DNA of 59,083 nucleotides. Origin: Autumnicola lenta (GTDB lineage Bacteria; Bacteroidota; Bacteroidia; Flavobacteriales; Flavobacteriaceae). Position numbers and translations under genes: made by a program. Below, in pieces: positions 15,200 to 24,433 of this stretch (the first letter of the stretch is position 1; every line of letters starts with the position of its first letter). The stretch is from the NCBI RefSeq assembly GCF_031846515.1, contig NZ_JAVRHO010000022.1, positions 1 through 59,083 of the forward strand, written 5' to 3'. The notes under the pieces were generated by a model, which worked only from the letters and a program-made list of their open reading frames with translations, did no database searches and was not told the origin of the DNA.

Positions 15200-16891
15200 A
15201 TGGCAGACGATAAAAAGGTGATTTTCTCCATGTCCGGAGTTACCAAAACTTATAAAAATGCGAATACTCCTGTTCTCAAAAATATCTATTTGAGCTTTTT
15301 CTACGGAGCGAAAATTGGAATTTTAGGATTGAATGGTTCCGGTAAGTCCACTTTACTTAGGATTATTGCGGGAGAGGACAATAACTATCAGGGTGACGTG
15401 GTTTTTTCTCCTGGCTACAGTATTGGTTACCTGGAACAGGAGCCAAAACTTGATGAAGATAAAACCGTACTGGATGTTGTAAAAGAAGGTGTAGCTGAAA
15501 CAGTTTCTGTTTTAGATGAATACAACAAGATCAATGATATGTTTGGTTTGCCTGAAGTTTATGAAGATGCAGATAAGATGCAGAAGCTAATGGATAAGCA
15601 GGCAGAACTTCAGGATAAGATCGATGCTACCAATGCCTGGGAGCTGGACACCAAGCTGGAAATCGCAATGGATGCACTCCGTACGCCGGAAAGTGACAAG
15701 AAAATTGGAGTTCTTTCCGGAGGAGAAAGAAGAAGGGTTGCATTATGCCGACTATTACTTCAGGAACCGGATATTTTACTTTTGGATGAACCTACCAACC
15801 ACCTGGACGCCGAATCTGTGCACTGGCTGGAACATCACCTTGCGCAATATAAAGGGACGGTAATTGCCGTAACACACGACCGTTACTTCCTGGATAACGT
15901 AGCCGGCTGGATTTTAGAACTGGACAGAGGAGAAGGAATTCCGTGGAAAGGAAATTATTCTTCCTGGTTAGATCAAAAGTCAAAACGCCTTGCACAGGAA
16001 CAAAAGCAGGCGAGCAAGCGTCAGAAAACTTTAGAAAGAGAGCTGGAATGGTCGCGAATGAATCCGAAAGGGCGACAGGCCAAACAGAAGGCACGTTTAA
16101 ACAATTACGACAAGTTGATGAGTCAGGACCAAAAGCAGGTAGATGAGCAGCTTGAAATATATATTCCGAATGGACCAAGGCTGGGAACGAATGTAATTGA
16201 AGCCAAAGGAGTTAGTAAAGCTTTTGGAGACAAATTGCTTTATGAAGATCTTAATTTTAAATTGCCGCAGGCGGGAATTGTGGGAATCATTGGACCTAAC
16301 GGTGCCGGTAAAACTACAATATTCAGGATGATAATGGGAGAAGAGCAACCAGACAAAGGAAACTTTGAAGTAGGGGAGACCGCTAAAATTTCCTATGTAG
16401 ATCAGGCGCACAGCGATATTGATGTCGAAAAAACTATCTGGCAAAACTTTAGTGATGAGCAGGAATTGGTGATGATGGGCGGGCGTCAGGTGAATTCAAG
16501 AGCCTATTTAAGCAGGTTCAACTTTAGCGGAAGCGAGCAGAATAAGAAAGTCAGCATGCTTTCAGGTGGAGAACGGAACAGGCTTCATCTTGCGATGACT
16601 TTAAAAGAAGAAGGTAACGTGCTGTTGCTCGATGAGCCTTCCAATGATTTGGATGTAAACACGCTGCGGGCGCTGGAAGAAGGTCTGGAAAACTTTGCGG
16701 GATGTGCAGTGGTAATTTCTCACGACCGTTGGTTCCTGGACAGGGTTTGTACCCACATTCTTGCTTTTGAAGGAGACTCACAAGTCTACTTCTTTGAAGG
16801 CGGATTCTCAGATTATGAGGAAAACAAGAAGAAACGTCTTGGTGGCGATATAATGCCGAAGCGAATTAAGTATAAAAAGTTGGTCAGATAA
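15200..16891 (+). CDS. ettA: energy-dependent translational throttle protein EttA (ABC-F)
   Basis: This 563-residue cytoplasmic ABC-F ATPase binds the ribosomal E site and gates entry into elongation according to the ATP/ADP level. Two ABC modules are visible: Walker A GLNGSGKS (43-50) and GPNGAGKT (about 365-372), signatures LSGGERRR (about 172) and LSGGERNR (about 454), and LLLDEPTN / LLLDEPSN Walker B segments. The linker between them (about 255-325) is charged and helical, as in EttA. The length agrees with the family. It is followed by a shared terminator. Confidence 0.92.
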   Translation: MADDKKVIFSMSGVTKTYKNANTPVLKNIYLSFFYGAKIGILGLNGSGKSTLLRIIAGEDNNYQGDVVFSPGYSIGYLEQEPKLDEDKTVLDVVKEGVAETVSVLDEYNKINDMFGLPEVYEDADKMQKLMDKQAELQDKIDATNAWELDTKLEIAMDALRTPESDKKIGVLSGGERRRVALCRLLLQEPDILLLDEPTNHLDAESVHWLEHHLAQYKGTVIAVTHDRYFLDNVAGWILELDRGEGIPWKGNYSSWLDQKSKRLAQEQKQASKRQKTLERELEWSRMNPKGRQAKQKARLNNYDKLMSQDQKQVDEQLEIYIPNGPRLGTNVIEAKGVSKAFGDKLLYEDLNFKLPQAGIVGIIGPNGAGKTTIFRMIMGEEQPDKGNFEVGETAKISYVDQAHSDIDVEKTIWQNFSDEQELVMMGGRQVNSRAYLSRFNFSGSEQNKKVSMLSGGERNRLHLAMTLKEEGNVLLLDEPSNDLDVNTLRALEEGLENFAGCAVVISHDRWFLDRVCTHILAFEGDSQVYFFEGGFSDYEENKKKRLGGDIMPKRIKYKKLVR

Positions 16892-16926
16892 TTTTCTAAA
16901 TAATTTACAGTAAACAATAATCAATT

Positions 16927-16964
16927 AAAAAGGAGTAGCATTTCGATTAATGCTACTCCTTTTT
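16927..16964. terminator. bidirectional terminator between ettA and the DUF1456 gene
   Basis: AAAAAGGAGTAGCAT and ATGCTACTCCTTTTT form a 15-base stem with an 8-base loop. A-rich and T-rich sides allow use from both directions, and the two neighbouring genes converge here. Confidence 0.85.
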
Positions 16965-16970
16965 AATTTT

Positions 16971-17019
16971 GTCTACAGTCTACAGTCTACAGTCTACAGT
17001 CTACAGTCTACAGTCTACT
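16971..17019. repeat. heptamer tandem repeat, six copies of GTCTACA plus one variant
   Basis: Six perfect GTCTACA units (16971-17012) are followed by GTCTACT. The array overlaps the 3' end of the minus-strand DUF1456 gene: its TAG stop at 17008-17010 and the codons just before it lie in the repeat. Confidence 0.95.
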
Positions 17020-17283
17020 GTCTGAGTTATTTTCACCCTTCACTTTTTCACCCTTTCCCGGCATTGGTCCACGCAGGTGAATTATTAGTCCGTTTAGAAA
17101 ATTTCTAAGGAATTGATCTCCGCATTCCACGTATTTTGGATGATCTTCTTTTCTGAAAATAGCTCCCAATTCACTTTTAGTAACTTTGAAATCCACGAGG
17201 GCGCAAATTTGCACAATATCGTCATCACGTAATTTGTGAGCTACCCTTAATTTTTTAAAAATGTCATTATTTGTTAGTCCCAT
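17008..17283 (-). CDS. DUF1456 family protein
   Basis: This is a 91-residue protein with one DUF1456 unit, MGLTNNDIFKKLRVAHKLRD to about residue 65. YehS of enterobacteria has two such units, so this is a half-length version. Residues about 73-91 (GPMPGKGEKVKGENNSDSRL region) are low complexity, and the last few codons are encoded by the GTCTACA array. The natural C-terminus may therefore vary or have been altered by the repeat. Function unknown. Confidence 0.75.
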   Translation of the reverse strand: MGLTNNDIFKKLRVAHKLRDDDIVQICALVDFKVTKSELGAIFRKEDHPKYVECGDQFLRNFLNGLIIHLRGPMPGKGEKVKGENNSDSRL

Positions 17284-17416
17284 GCTGCAAATTTAATTTA
17301 TTCTTTTCCGAATTTGGGGAAATATTGTTCTGGTTTTTAAATTTCAGGTCAATTAAAATTAAAGAATCTTTTTTAAAGCTGAAATTGTCAATTCAAGGAT
17401 TTTCAATTTCGGTATA

Positions 17417-17541
17417 GCCTCAAAAATGGCAATTATCGACATTTTAAATACGAGGTGAGAAGTGGGAAGTACAAAAATTTTCTCTTTTTCTTTCCTCTCT
17501 CCTCTTTTAAAGTAATGCCTCAAAAAACGGCAATTATCGAC
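17417..17541. repeat. compound repeat island in the DUF1456-hsp20 gap
   Basis: The 416-base gap 17284-17699 has no gene. It holds two direct copies of the dispersed palindrome (17417-17440 and 17517-17541, variant AAAATGGCAATTATCGAC). Between them lie TACGAGGTGAGAAGTGGGAA and a pyrimidine tract with TTTCCTCTCT. The same order of parts occurs, on the other strand, at 27391-27660. The rest of the gap is AT-rich and presumably carries the hsp20 promoter. Confidence 0.75.
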
Positions 17542-17699
17542 TTATAGAAAGCTTCAACATCGATTAATGATATATAGCTGACTAATTGACATATTTAATT
17601 TAGCTGAACGCGACATAATGACTTGTTTTTTTAATTTGGAATTTGAATTGCTAATGGATATATGGAAAACAAAAATTATAACCTTAAAAAATAAATGTT

Positions 17700-18143
17700 A
17701 TGAGTTTAATTAAAACAAATGAGGCCAATTGGCTGCCTTCAGTTTTCGACGACATGTTTAAAACCGATTGGTTAGGAGGAACTACTAACGTGAACAGTAT
17801 TGGGACCAGCATTCCTGCAGTGAACATCAGGGAAGATGAAGATGGTTTTGCTGTTTCTGTAGCCGCTCCCGGAAAGAAGAAGGAGGATTTCAATATCGAA
17901 TTAGATAATGATGTTCTCACCATTTCTTCCGAAGAAAAGAAAGAAAATGAATCTTCTGAAAAACAAGGAAGCTTTACCCGAAGAGAGTTCAGTTACAGCA
18001 CTTTTAAAAGAGCTTTTAGTCTACCAGAATCTGTAGATAGCAGTAAAATTTCTGCCGCTTACAATGATGGTGTTCTTGAAATTGCTCTTCCTAATCGTGA
18101 GGAAGCTAAGGTACAGGCCAAGCGTTTAATCGAAATTTCTTAA
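17700..18143 (+). CDS. Hsp20/alpha-crystallin family small heat shock protein
   Basis: This 147-residue ATP-independent chaperone holds unfolding proteins in a soluble state. The N-terminal arm WLPSVFDDMFKTDWLGG is followed by an alpha-crystallin domain (about 38-140) containing VSVAAPGKKKEDFNIELDND and a late beta strand AYNDGVLEIALPNREEAK. The C-terminal tail is short and lacks a clear IxI motif. It is probably transcribed alone, with a terminator right after the stop. No CIRCE-like operator was recognised upstream. Confidence 0.9.
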   Translation: MSLIKTNEANWLPSVFDDMFKTDWLGGTTNVNSIGTSIPAVNIREDEDGFAVSVAAPGKKKEDFNIELDNDVLTISSEEKKENESSEKQGSFTRREFSYSTFKRAFSLPESVDSSKISAAYNDGVLEIALPNREEAKVQAKRLIEIS

Positions 18144-18166
18144 GATTTGTTGGTTTTGAATTACTG

Positions 18167-18199
18167 AAAAAAAGCGCCTAATCGGGTGCTTTTTTTTTT
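18167..18199. terminator. terminator after hsp20, shared with the converging gene
   Basis: AAAAAAAGCGCC and GGTGCTTTTTTTTTT form a stem allowing one G-T pair around TAATCGG. It has A and T runs on both sides and lies between convergent genes. Confidence 0.8.
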
Positions 18200-18244
18200 C
18201 AAACCTGCCCTGTTCAGAAAATGAAACTGAATACTTGTTGAATT

Positions 18245-19471
18245 TTACTGATTGAAAAGCAGTATCCATCTGTTTCCGGCACTTTGGATTTCGTAGGTTT
18301 TTCCTCCCTGAATTGTGGTTACCGTGTTATTAGTAGAAATGTCGAGCAGATTGTCGCTCCCCAGGAAGATCAGGTTTTTAACTCCTGTTCCCGGCCACCC
18401 GGATAGCACGATCTTTCTCCCTTTATTTTCGGAAGCTCTTGGAATTACGATTCCCGATACCTGATTATTTATTCTTAGGGTGCCGGCTTCTTCGCCAATT
18501 ACGTAATCTCCCGTAGTACTTTCAGTGGAAATATAATTGGAAAAATTTGAATGTTTCCAGCTTACTACACCACTTTTGTCTGTAACCAAGACTTGATTTT
18601 CCTGTCCTCTGCTATCGGGTAACGAGTAGTCTGTTTCGGGAGTGGCGCCAATTCCCACTCTCCCTGCAAAATAACCGGCAAAAACATTTGCATTGCGGTC
18701 ACCATAAGCGACACTATAAATTCCGTAGATGTTTCCTACTCCCTGAGTACTTCCAACTTCATTGTAAATTCCGTAATTGTTGCTTCTTGCTCCAAAGGTG
18801 CGACCAATCCGGTTGTAAATTCCGTAGATGTCGCTGGTGCCAGAATTTTGGTAGGTTTCATTAAAGATTCCGTAGTGAATTCCTGTACCGCTTCCACCTA
18901 CATTAGATTTTATTCCGTATTTAATGCCATTGGTAGAGCTTCTGTTGTCACTTACAATTCCGTAGGTCGCAAGGTTATCTGTGGCCGAATTATTATTATC
19001 GATCTCCAGAGGTTTTTTGATGTTCAAATCTTTTCCGGAGAGAATGGCGATCTGTAGTTTAGAGGAAATCTGGTTGGTACCAATCCCAATATTTCCTTCA
19101 CGAAAAACGGGATCTGTAATATTGCCCGCGCTGGTAGTGGTACCGATTTTATAAAAGTCTGATGACACCGATCCTGTACTACCGGCCAATGTTTTCCAGC
19201 TGCCGGAATCGAAGTTCCAGTAATAAAATCCAGACGGAAAGCCGGGAATATTCTTATTCAGAAAAACCAACATTCCGTTTTGATCGTGTCCCGGATTGGT
19301 AGCCGGAAATCTTTCGATCCTGGGAATAAGGATGCCATCTATGGGATTTGGACTTGCATTATTTGAAGCAACAATATCTAACTGTGCTTTTGGTGTGGTT
19401 GTACCAATTCCCACCTGAGCATACAGCAAACAAGGGGAAATCAATAACAACAGTAAAAAAGAAGTCTTCAT
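18245..19471 (-). CDS. secreted fibre-like repeat protein, unknown function
   Basis: This 408-residue protein has a clear signal peptide (MKTSFLLLLLISPCLLYAQ), after which VGIGTTTPKAQLDI starts the mature part. Such openings are common in exported proteins of flavobacteria that resemble phage tail-fibre or head-fibre segments. Residues about 170-257 hold six tandem 15-17-residue units beginning YGI (YGIVSDN, YGIKSNV, YGIFNET, YGIYNRI, YGIYNEV, YGIYSVA). They probably form a stacked beta structure. The second half has another VGIGATPETDY unit. No catalytic motif is seen; an adhesive or structural surface role is inference. Confidence 0.65.
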   Translation of the reverse strand: MKTSFLLLLLISPCLLYAQVGIGTTTPKAQLDIVASNNASPNPIDGILIPRIERFPATNPGHDQNGMLVFLNKNIPGFPSGFYYWNFDSGSWKTLAGSTGSVSSDFYKIGTTTSAGNITDPVFREGNIGIGTNQISSKLQIAILSGKDLNIKKPLEIDNNNSATDNLATYGIVSDNRSSTNGIKYGIKSNVGGSGTGIHYGIFNETYQNSGTSDIYGIYNRIGRTFGARSNNYGIYNEVGSTQGVGNIYGIYSVAYGDRNANVFAGYFAGRVGIGATPETDYSLPDSRGQENQVLVTDKSGVVSWKHSNFSNYISTESTTGDYVIGEEAGTLRINNQVSGIVIPRASENKGRKIVLSGWPGTGVKNLIFLGSDNLLDISTNNTVTTIQGGKTYEIQSAGNRWILLFNQ

Positions 19472-19571
19472 AAAGTGATGGATTTAGCATACACTTCAGT
19501 TAAGTTTAGGGAAAGGGCAGATCAAGATAAATTAATAATTTAATATTCAGCGCTTTACTTAAAAATAAATT

Positions 19572-21578
19572 TTAATCCTTGTCTTTTACCTTCTCCTGTA
19601 ACATCTTGATTTCATCCCGAAGACGGGCAGCTTCCATAAAATCCAATTCTTTAGCCGCAGTCTCCATTGCTTTTCTTCTTTCCCTAATAACCTTTTCGAC
19701 CTGCACTTTACTGAAATATTCTACCTCTTCTTCGGCAGCTTTAAGCGTTTTTGGCCTCTCATCGTAATCATAAACATCTAATTTCTGTTTAACCAGGGCA
19801 CTATCGAAAGCTTTAACTAACGGAGTTGGTGTGATCTTATGCTTCTGGTTATACTCAATTTGTTTTTGTCGGCGGTACTCGGTTTGATCTATTGTTTTCT
19901 GCATACTATCTGTAATTTTATCTGCATACAGAATAGCTTTTCCTTCTACGTGTCGGGCCGCCCGGCCAATAGTCTGGGTAAGGGAGCGGTTACTTCGTAA
20001 AAAACCTTCCTTGTCGGCATCAATGATTGCAACCAGGGAAACTTCAGGTAAATCCAGACCTTCCCTTAGAAGGTTTACTCCAATTAGAACATCAAAAATA
20101 CCCTTTCTCAAATCCTGCATAATTTCCACCCGTTCCAAAGTGTCCACATCTGAGTGAATATATCTACAGCGGATGTCGATGCGGGTGAGGTACTTGGTGA
20201 GTTCTTCAGCCATTCTTTTGGTCAAAGTAGTTACAAGAATCCGCTCGTCTTTTTCTACCCTAATATGAATTTCTTCGATTAAATCGTCAATCTGATTAAG
20301 GCTTGGGCGCACTTCTATCACAGGATCAAGCAAACCCGTTGGCCGTATCACCTGTTCTACATAAACACCTTCTGTCTTCTGAAGTTCATAATCTGCAGGG
20401 GTAGCGCTCACGTAAATCACCTGATTTTGCAGCGCCTCAAATTCTTCAAATTTTAACGGACGGTTATCCATGGCAGCAGGAAGCCTGAAGCCGTAATCCA
20501 CAAGAGTTTCTTTTCTGGAGCGGTCACCACCGTACATGGCGTGCACCTGCGGAATTGTAACATGGCTTTCGTCCACAACCATTAAGTAATCATCAGGAAA
20601 ATAGTCCAGTAAACAGAAAGGTCGTGTTCCCGGTTTTCTTCCGTCTAGGTATCGGGAATAATTTTCAATTCCGGAGCAGTAACCGAGCTCACGAATCATT
20701 TCCAGGTCGAAATTTGTTCTTTCATCAAGCCGTTTCGCCTCCAGGTGCTTACCAATATCCCTAAAATAATCCACCTGCTTCACCAGGTCATCCTGAATGT
20801 CACGAATGGCACCCTGTAACACATCAGGCGAAGTCACAAACATGTTAGCAGGATAAATATTCAACCTATCGTATTTTTCAACCACATCATTAGTTCCGGG
20901 ATCGAAAGCTTCAATTTCTTCAATTTCATCTCCAAAAAAGTGAATTCTGAAGGCATTATCTGCATAACTCGGGAAAACATCCACAGTGTCACCTTTTATT
21001 CTGAAGTTTCCGTGGGAAAACTCAGCTTCAGTCCGGGAATAGAGGCTTTGAACAAGTTTATGCAGAAGTTTGGTCCGGGAAATATTCATGTCCTTTTCAA
21101 TGGACACCACGTTTTTCTTGAATTCCACAGGATTTCCAATGCCATAAAGACAGGAAACGGAAGCCACCACCAGTACATCCCGGCGTCCGCTTAACAGTGA
21201 AGAAGTTGTACTAAGCCGAAGCTTTTCAATTTCCTCATTAATGGATAAATCTTTTTCAATGTAAGTTCCCGAAGAGGGGATAAAAGCTTCAGGTTGGTAG
21301 TAATCGTAGTAGCTTACGAAATACTCTACCGCATTCTCGGGGAAAAAATGTTTAAACTCTGAATATAATTGTGCGGCAAGGGTTTTGTTATGGGCAAGCA
21401 CGAGTGTAGGTTTCTGTACCTCTTCTATAACATTCGCGACAGAAAAAGTTTTTCCGGAGCCTGTAACCCCCAGCAAAGTTTGATATTGATCGTTCCGGTT
21501 TAAACCTGAAACAAGCTGCTTTATTGCCTGTGGCTGGTCACCGGTAGGTTTATAATCTGATTCTATTTTGAATTTCAT
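19572..21578 (-). CDS. uvrB: excinuclease ABC subunit UvrB
   Basis: UvrB is the damage-verifying helicase-like subunit of nucleotide excision repair. It has 668 residues from the chosen ATG at 21578 (MKFKIESDYKPTGDQPQ), the standard family start. The 11 extra residues possible upstream are atypical. Visible are Walker A GVTGSGKTFS (about 37-46), the beta-hairpin region YDYYQPEAFIP, the DESH box, helicase motifs TKRMAEEL and QTIGRAARH, and a C-terminal UVR domain with AKELDFMEAARLRDEI. It lies between two secreted-protein genes but is unrelated to them in function. Confidence 0.96.
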   Translation of the reverse strand: MKFKIESDYKPTGDQPQAIKQLVSGLNRNDQYQTLLGVTGSGKTFSVANVIEEVQKPTLVLAHNKTLAAQLYSEFKHFFPENAVEYFVSYYDYYQPEAFIPSSGTYIEKDLSINEEIEKLRLSTTSSLLSGRRDVLVVASVSCLYGIGNPVEFKKNVVSIEKDMNISRTKLLHKLVQSLYSRTEAEFSHGNFRIKGDTVDVFPSYADNAFRIHFFGDEIEEIEAFDPGTNDVVEKYDRLNIYPANMFVTSPDVLQGAIRDIQDDLVKQVDYFRDIGKHLEAKRLDERTNFDLEMIRELGYCSGIENYSRYLDGRKPGTRPFCLLDYFPDDYLMVVDESHVTIPQVHAMYGGDRSRKETLVDYGFRLPAAMDNRPLKFEEFEALQNQVIYVSATPADYELQKTEGVYVEQVIRPTGLLDPVIEVRPSLNQIDDLIEEIHIRVEKDERILVTTLTKRMAEELTKYLTRIDIRCRYIHSDVDTLERVEIMQDLRKGIFDVLIGVNLLREGLDLPEVSLVAIIDADKEGFLRSNRSLTQTIGRAARHVEGKAILYADKITDSMQKTIDQTEYRRQKQIEYNQKHKITPTPLVKAFDSALVKQKLDVYDYDERPKTLKAAEEEVEYFSKVQVEKVIRERRKAMETAAKELDFMEAARLRDEIKMLQEKVKDKD

Positions 21579-21639
21579 GGATTCTTTTCTTAGCCACGCG
21601 AAATTACGCAATTCCCGTGCCTATTCAAACTCCTGAAAA

Positions 21640-24408
21640 TCAATTCGATCTTTTAAGTGTGAAGTGCCCTTTAATCTCAGTTCCATCTTCAAAATAAATA
21701 CTGAACCAGTAATCATCTGAGGGCATTGGACGACCGTGGAAATTTCCGTCCCAACCTGCCCCACCAGGGCTAAGCTGCTTCAGTACTTTTCCGTATCTGT
21801 CAAAAATGTAGATATTGCTAATGGTAAATTCGGTATTATTTATGTCATAGGGCTTCCAGCTGTCATTGTAGCCATCGTTATTTGGTGTGAAAAAATTAGG
21901 ATAGCCAAAAACGGTGAATTCCTGTTCTATAATCCCACAGCCATTTTCGACCTGAACATAAACCGTATGTTTCCCGCCGGGAACGTTCCGAAATTCAGGG
22001 TTGGATTGGTAAGGTCCGGTAATGTCGTCCAGCGAGAAAGTAAGATTTGTACCGTCGAAATTTGTTATTATAGTAACGTCGCTTTCAGCACCGTTATTAG
22101 TAATCTGAATATCTGTAATTTCCGGTGTTTCAAACTCTTCAACAGAATAATCTATTGTTCTTCCGCAGCCAAAACTGTTATTTATAAGATTGAGGTTGTA
22201 ATTTCCCGGTTCATTAATTTCAATTGTGGCAGTTGTTTCGCCGGTGCTCCATTCAAAAGAAAAATCTTCAGGATTATCCAGCACAAGATTTTTTCCCAGC
22301 AGCAAAGGAAATTGTGATGAGCAAAGTTCCAGAATATTGTTCTGCTGAATATCGGGAAAAGCGACAATTTCCAGATCCAGACTACCATAACCATAACATA
22401 CATCCTCCTGATAAGCTTTTACATAGATTGTGCCCGCTTCAGAATTAAAAATATCGGGCAGAGGATTAGCCCCCAACACAGCATCATCTTCATTTCTATG
22501 AAAAGTGAGGTTTACATTTTCATCAAGGTTAAGATTAGCACGTATATTTTCCTGAATATTATTCAGATTAAATTCAGCCTCTCCATTGCCGATGTCGCAT
22601 CCCTTCGCTGTTCCTGCTTCCAACAATCTACCTTCGGAGGTTGCGAGTTGAATTTTTGTAAGGGTGGTACATTCATCGTCAAGTCCGGTGACTTTTGCGA
22701 CTAATTCCTGATTAGGGGAGGTATTGCGGTAAAGATCATTAAGGCCTTCCTGATTCAGGTTATCCAGCATGGCATCTCTTTCCGTTTCATAAAAGAGGAC
22801 CCGAAGATTATTGTTGTTTCCCGTAAGGTAATTCCGCGCCAGCTGAAGGTTAAAATCTGTGAGTCCGTCGTCAGGAATCCCATCGCTTCCATCACATTGC
22901 GTTAAAACATAATCCTGTGCAGCTTCAGGAATGCCAATTATCGTGATTTCCTTGCATACAGGATCCTGCGGAAGGTTGTTTATGAATTTTGTCAGGCTAA
23001 CTGTATAAGATCCGGGTGCACCATAAGTATGTGAGGGGGTTTCTTCTGAAGAAAAATTTCCATCTCCAAAATCCCATTCCACAGCGTCATAATTGTCACC
23101 GCTGGTAGAGAATTCAGTTGATTCACCAAGACAAAAATTTTCAGCCTCAAAATTGTTCCTGAACAGAGATTGTACAAAAGGCGGAAGCCCGAGTTTTACA
23201 TCGTTAGGAGAAACATCTACAGAATTGTGGGAATAATTAACGTTGGCGCCGGCATTTTCAGGTTCATTAATAACAGATAAGAAATTGTGGTTTAAATACC
23301 CTCCATCGTCTGTGGGATAGCCGGCCCTGTAAATTTTTCCATTAGGGGCAAGCTGGAGTGCTCCTGCCACGTTTCGGGAAGAGTGGATACTTGTTCTGGA
23401 ATTCAATATGCCGGGGCTTGTAAGGTCGAACTGGTACAGTTCGCTTCTGTCCAGAACATCGTTTTCACGAAAGATATTTGCTGTGACGTAGAGTTTTGAA
23501 GATTCAGGTGAGAATTCCACGCCGTAAGGATAGGAGTTCTCTAATATAAATTCTTCGTTGTATACTTTCCCGGTAATGTCATCAAAATCATACAGAAAAA
23601 CTTTTCCGTTTTTTTTGGTGCCATTCATACCGGCATTCTCGAGCGCTGTATTAGAATAAGCCGCCGCTATCTTCTTTCCGTTAGGAGAAATCTTCAGGTA
23701 TCCTCCAGCTGTGATATTGACACCAATTTCATTGATAATGGGAGGGAAATTATTCGAAATTACTGAAACAACAGGAGAAGTCTCCACGCCAGCTGAACTA
23801 ATTCTGAAGGAATAAAATTTATTTCCGAATTGCGTGACCAGCCAGTAAGAGACACAGTCACCGCCGATTACAGCAGAAATTTTCTCTGAATTTTTGAATT
23901 CATTTTCGAGTGGATCTGAAGGATCGTATGTCACCAGGTGGATGTTCTTTCGTCCTTCTATTACAGCACCTCGTCCATTGCTTAAAGTCATATCTACTTC
24001 AGAATAATTCACTCCCTCAATAGGGTCTTCCGGAGACAGATAGTAATCAGGTTTATCTACAGTGAAAATGAAATATCGGTTGGGATTTCCGGGTCTGGGA
24101 ACAACAATGGCAGACTGTGTGCTGGAAACATGACCTTTTAAATTTTCTCCATTCCGCATCACGTCATGGCTGCGGTTATAGACGGTACTTCCGTCGGTAT
24201 AGAACAGAAGATTTCCATTGCGGTCAGAAATACTGGTGGATCCTTCTACCGTTTGTAGTTCTCCATTTAAAAGCGCTGTTGGCGTGCCGCTGTTAAACGA
24301 AAGGCCTGCCTGGTCTCCAAAATACCAGTTGGAGGCTTCCTTTTGAGCTTCTGCTTCCATAGCAAAAAACGCAAGAATAAGAATGAACAGGCAGCTTCTT
24401 AATTTCAT
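21640..24408 (-). CDS. T9SS type B sorting domain protein with PKD domain
   Basis: This 922-residue secreted or surface-anchored protein starts at ATG 24408 with signal peptide MKLRSCLFILILAFFAMEAEA. The N-terminal half has WYFGDQAGLSFN and repeated beta-propeller-like segments (SPNGKKIAAAY, SPESSKLYVTAN, APNGKIYRAGY). A PKD domain follows (WDFGDGNFSSEETPSHTYG, about 450-470). The C-terminal about 90 residues, with FTPNNDGYNDSWKPYDI and IFDRYGKVL, are a gliding-motility-type (type B) C-terminal signal for the type IX secretion system. The role of this protein itself is unknown. Confidence 0.85.
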   Translation of the reverse strand: MKLRSCLFILILAFFAMEAEAQKEASNWYFGDQAGLSFNSGTPTALLNGELQTVEGSTSISDRNGNLLFYTDGSTVYNRSHDVMRNGENLKGHVSSTQSAIVVPRPGNPNRYFIFTVDKPDYYLSPEDPIEGVNYSEVDMTLSNGRGAVIEGRKNIHLVTYDPSDPLENEFKNSEKISAVIGGDCVSYWLVTQFGNKFYSFRISSAGVETSPVVSVISNNFPPIINEIGVNITAGGYLKISPNGKKIAAAYSNTALENAGMNGTKKNGKVFLYDFDDITGKVYNEEFILENSYPYGVEFSPESSKLYVTANIFRENDVLDRSELYQFDLTSPGILNSRTSIHSSRNVAGALQLAPNGKIYRAGYPTDDGGYLNHNFLSVINEPENAGANVNYSHNSVDVSPNDVKLGLPPFVQSLFRNNFEAENFCLGESTEFSTSGDNYDAVEWDFGDGNFSSEETPSHTYGAPGSYTVSLTKFINNLPQDPVCKEITIIGIPEAAQDYVLTQCDGSDGIPDDGLTDFNLQLARNYLTGNNNNLRVLFYETERDAMLDNLNQEGLNDLYRNTSPNQELVAKVTGLDDECTTLTKIQLATSEGRLLEAGTAKGCDIGNGEAEFNLNNIQENIRANLNLDENVNLTFHRNEDDAVLGANPLPDIFNSEAGTIYVKAYQEDVCYGYGSLDLEIVAFPDIQQNNILELCSSQFPLLLGKNLVLDNPEDFSFEWSTGETTATIEINEPGNYNLNLINNSFGCGRTIDYSVEEFETPEITDIQITNNGAESDVTIITNFDGTNLTFSLDDITGPYQSNPEFRNVPGGKHTVYVQVENGCGIIEQEFTVFGYPNFFTPNNDGYNDSWKPYDINNTEFTISNIYIFDRYGKVLKQLSPGGAGWDGNFHGRPMPSDDYWFSIYFEDGTEIKGHFTLKRSN

Positions 24409-24433
24409 ACCACAGTGGAATATCACCAAGGTA

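Noticed and set aside
16971..17019. GTCTACA array as a CRISPR
   Set aside because: Units are contiguous 7-mers with no spacers and no cas genes are present. The same reasoning excludes the TCCAACAA and GTGAAGA arrays.
21736..22317. 193-codon ORF antisense to the T9SS type B protein
   Set aside because: The minus strand encodes the conserved C-terminal sorting domain here; the plus frame has no motif or start context.
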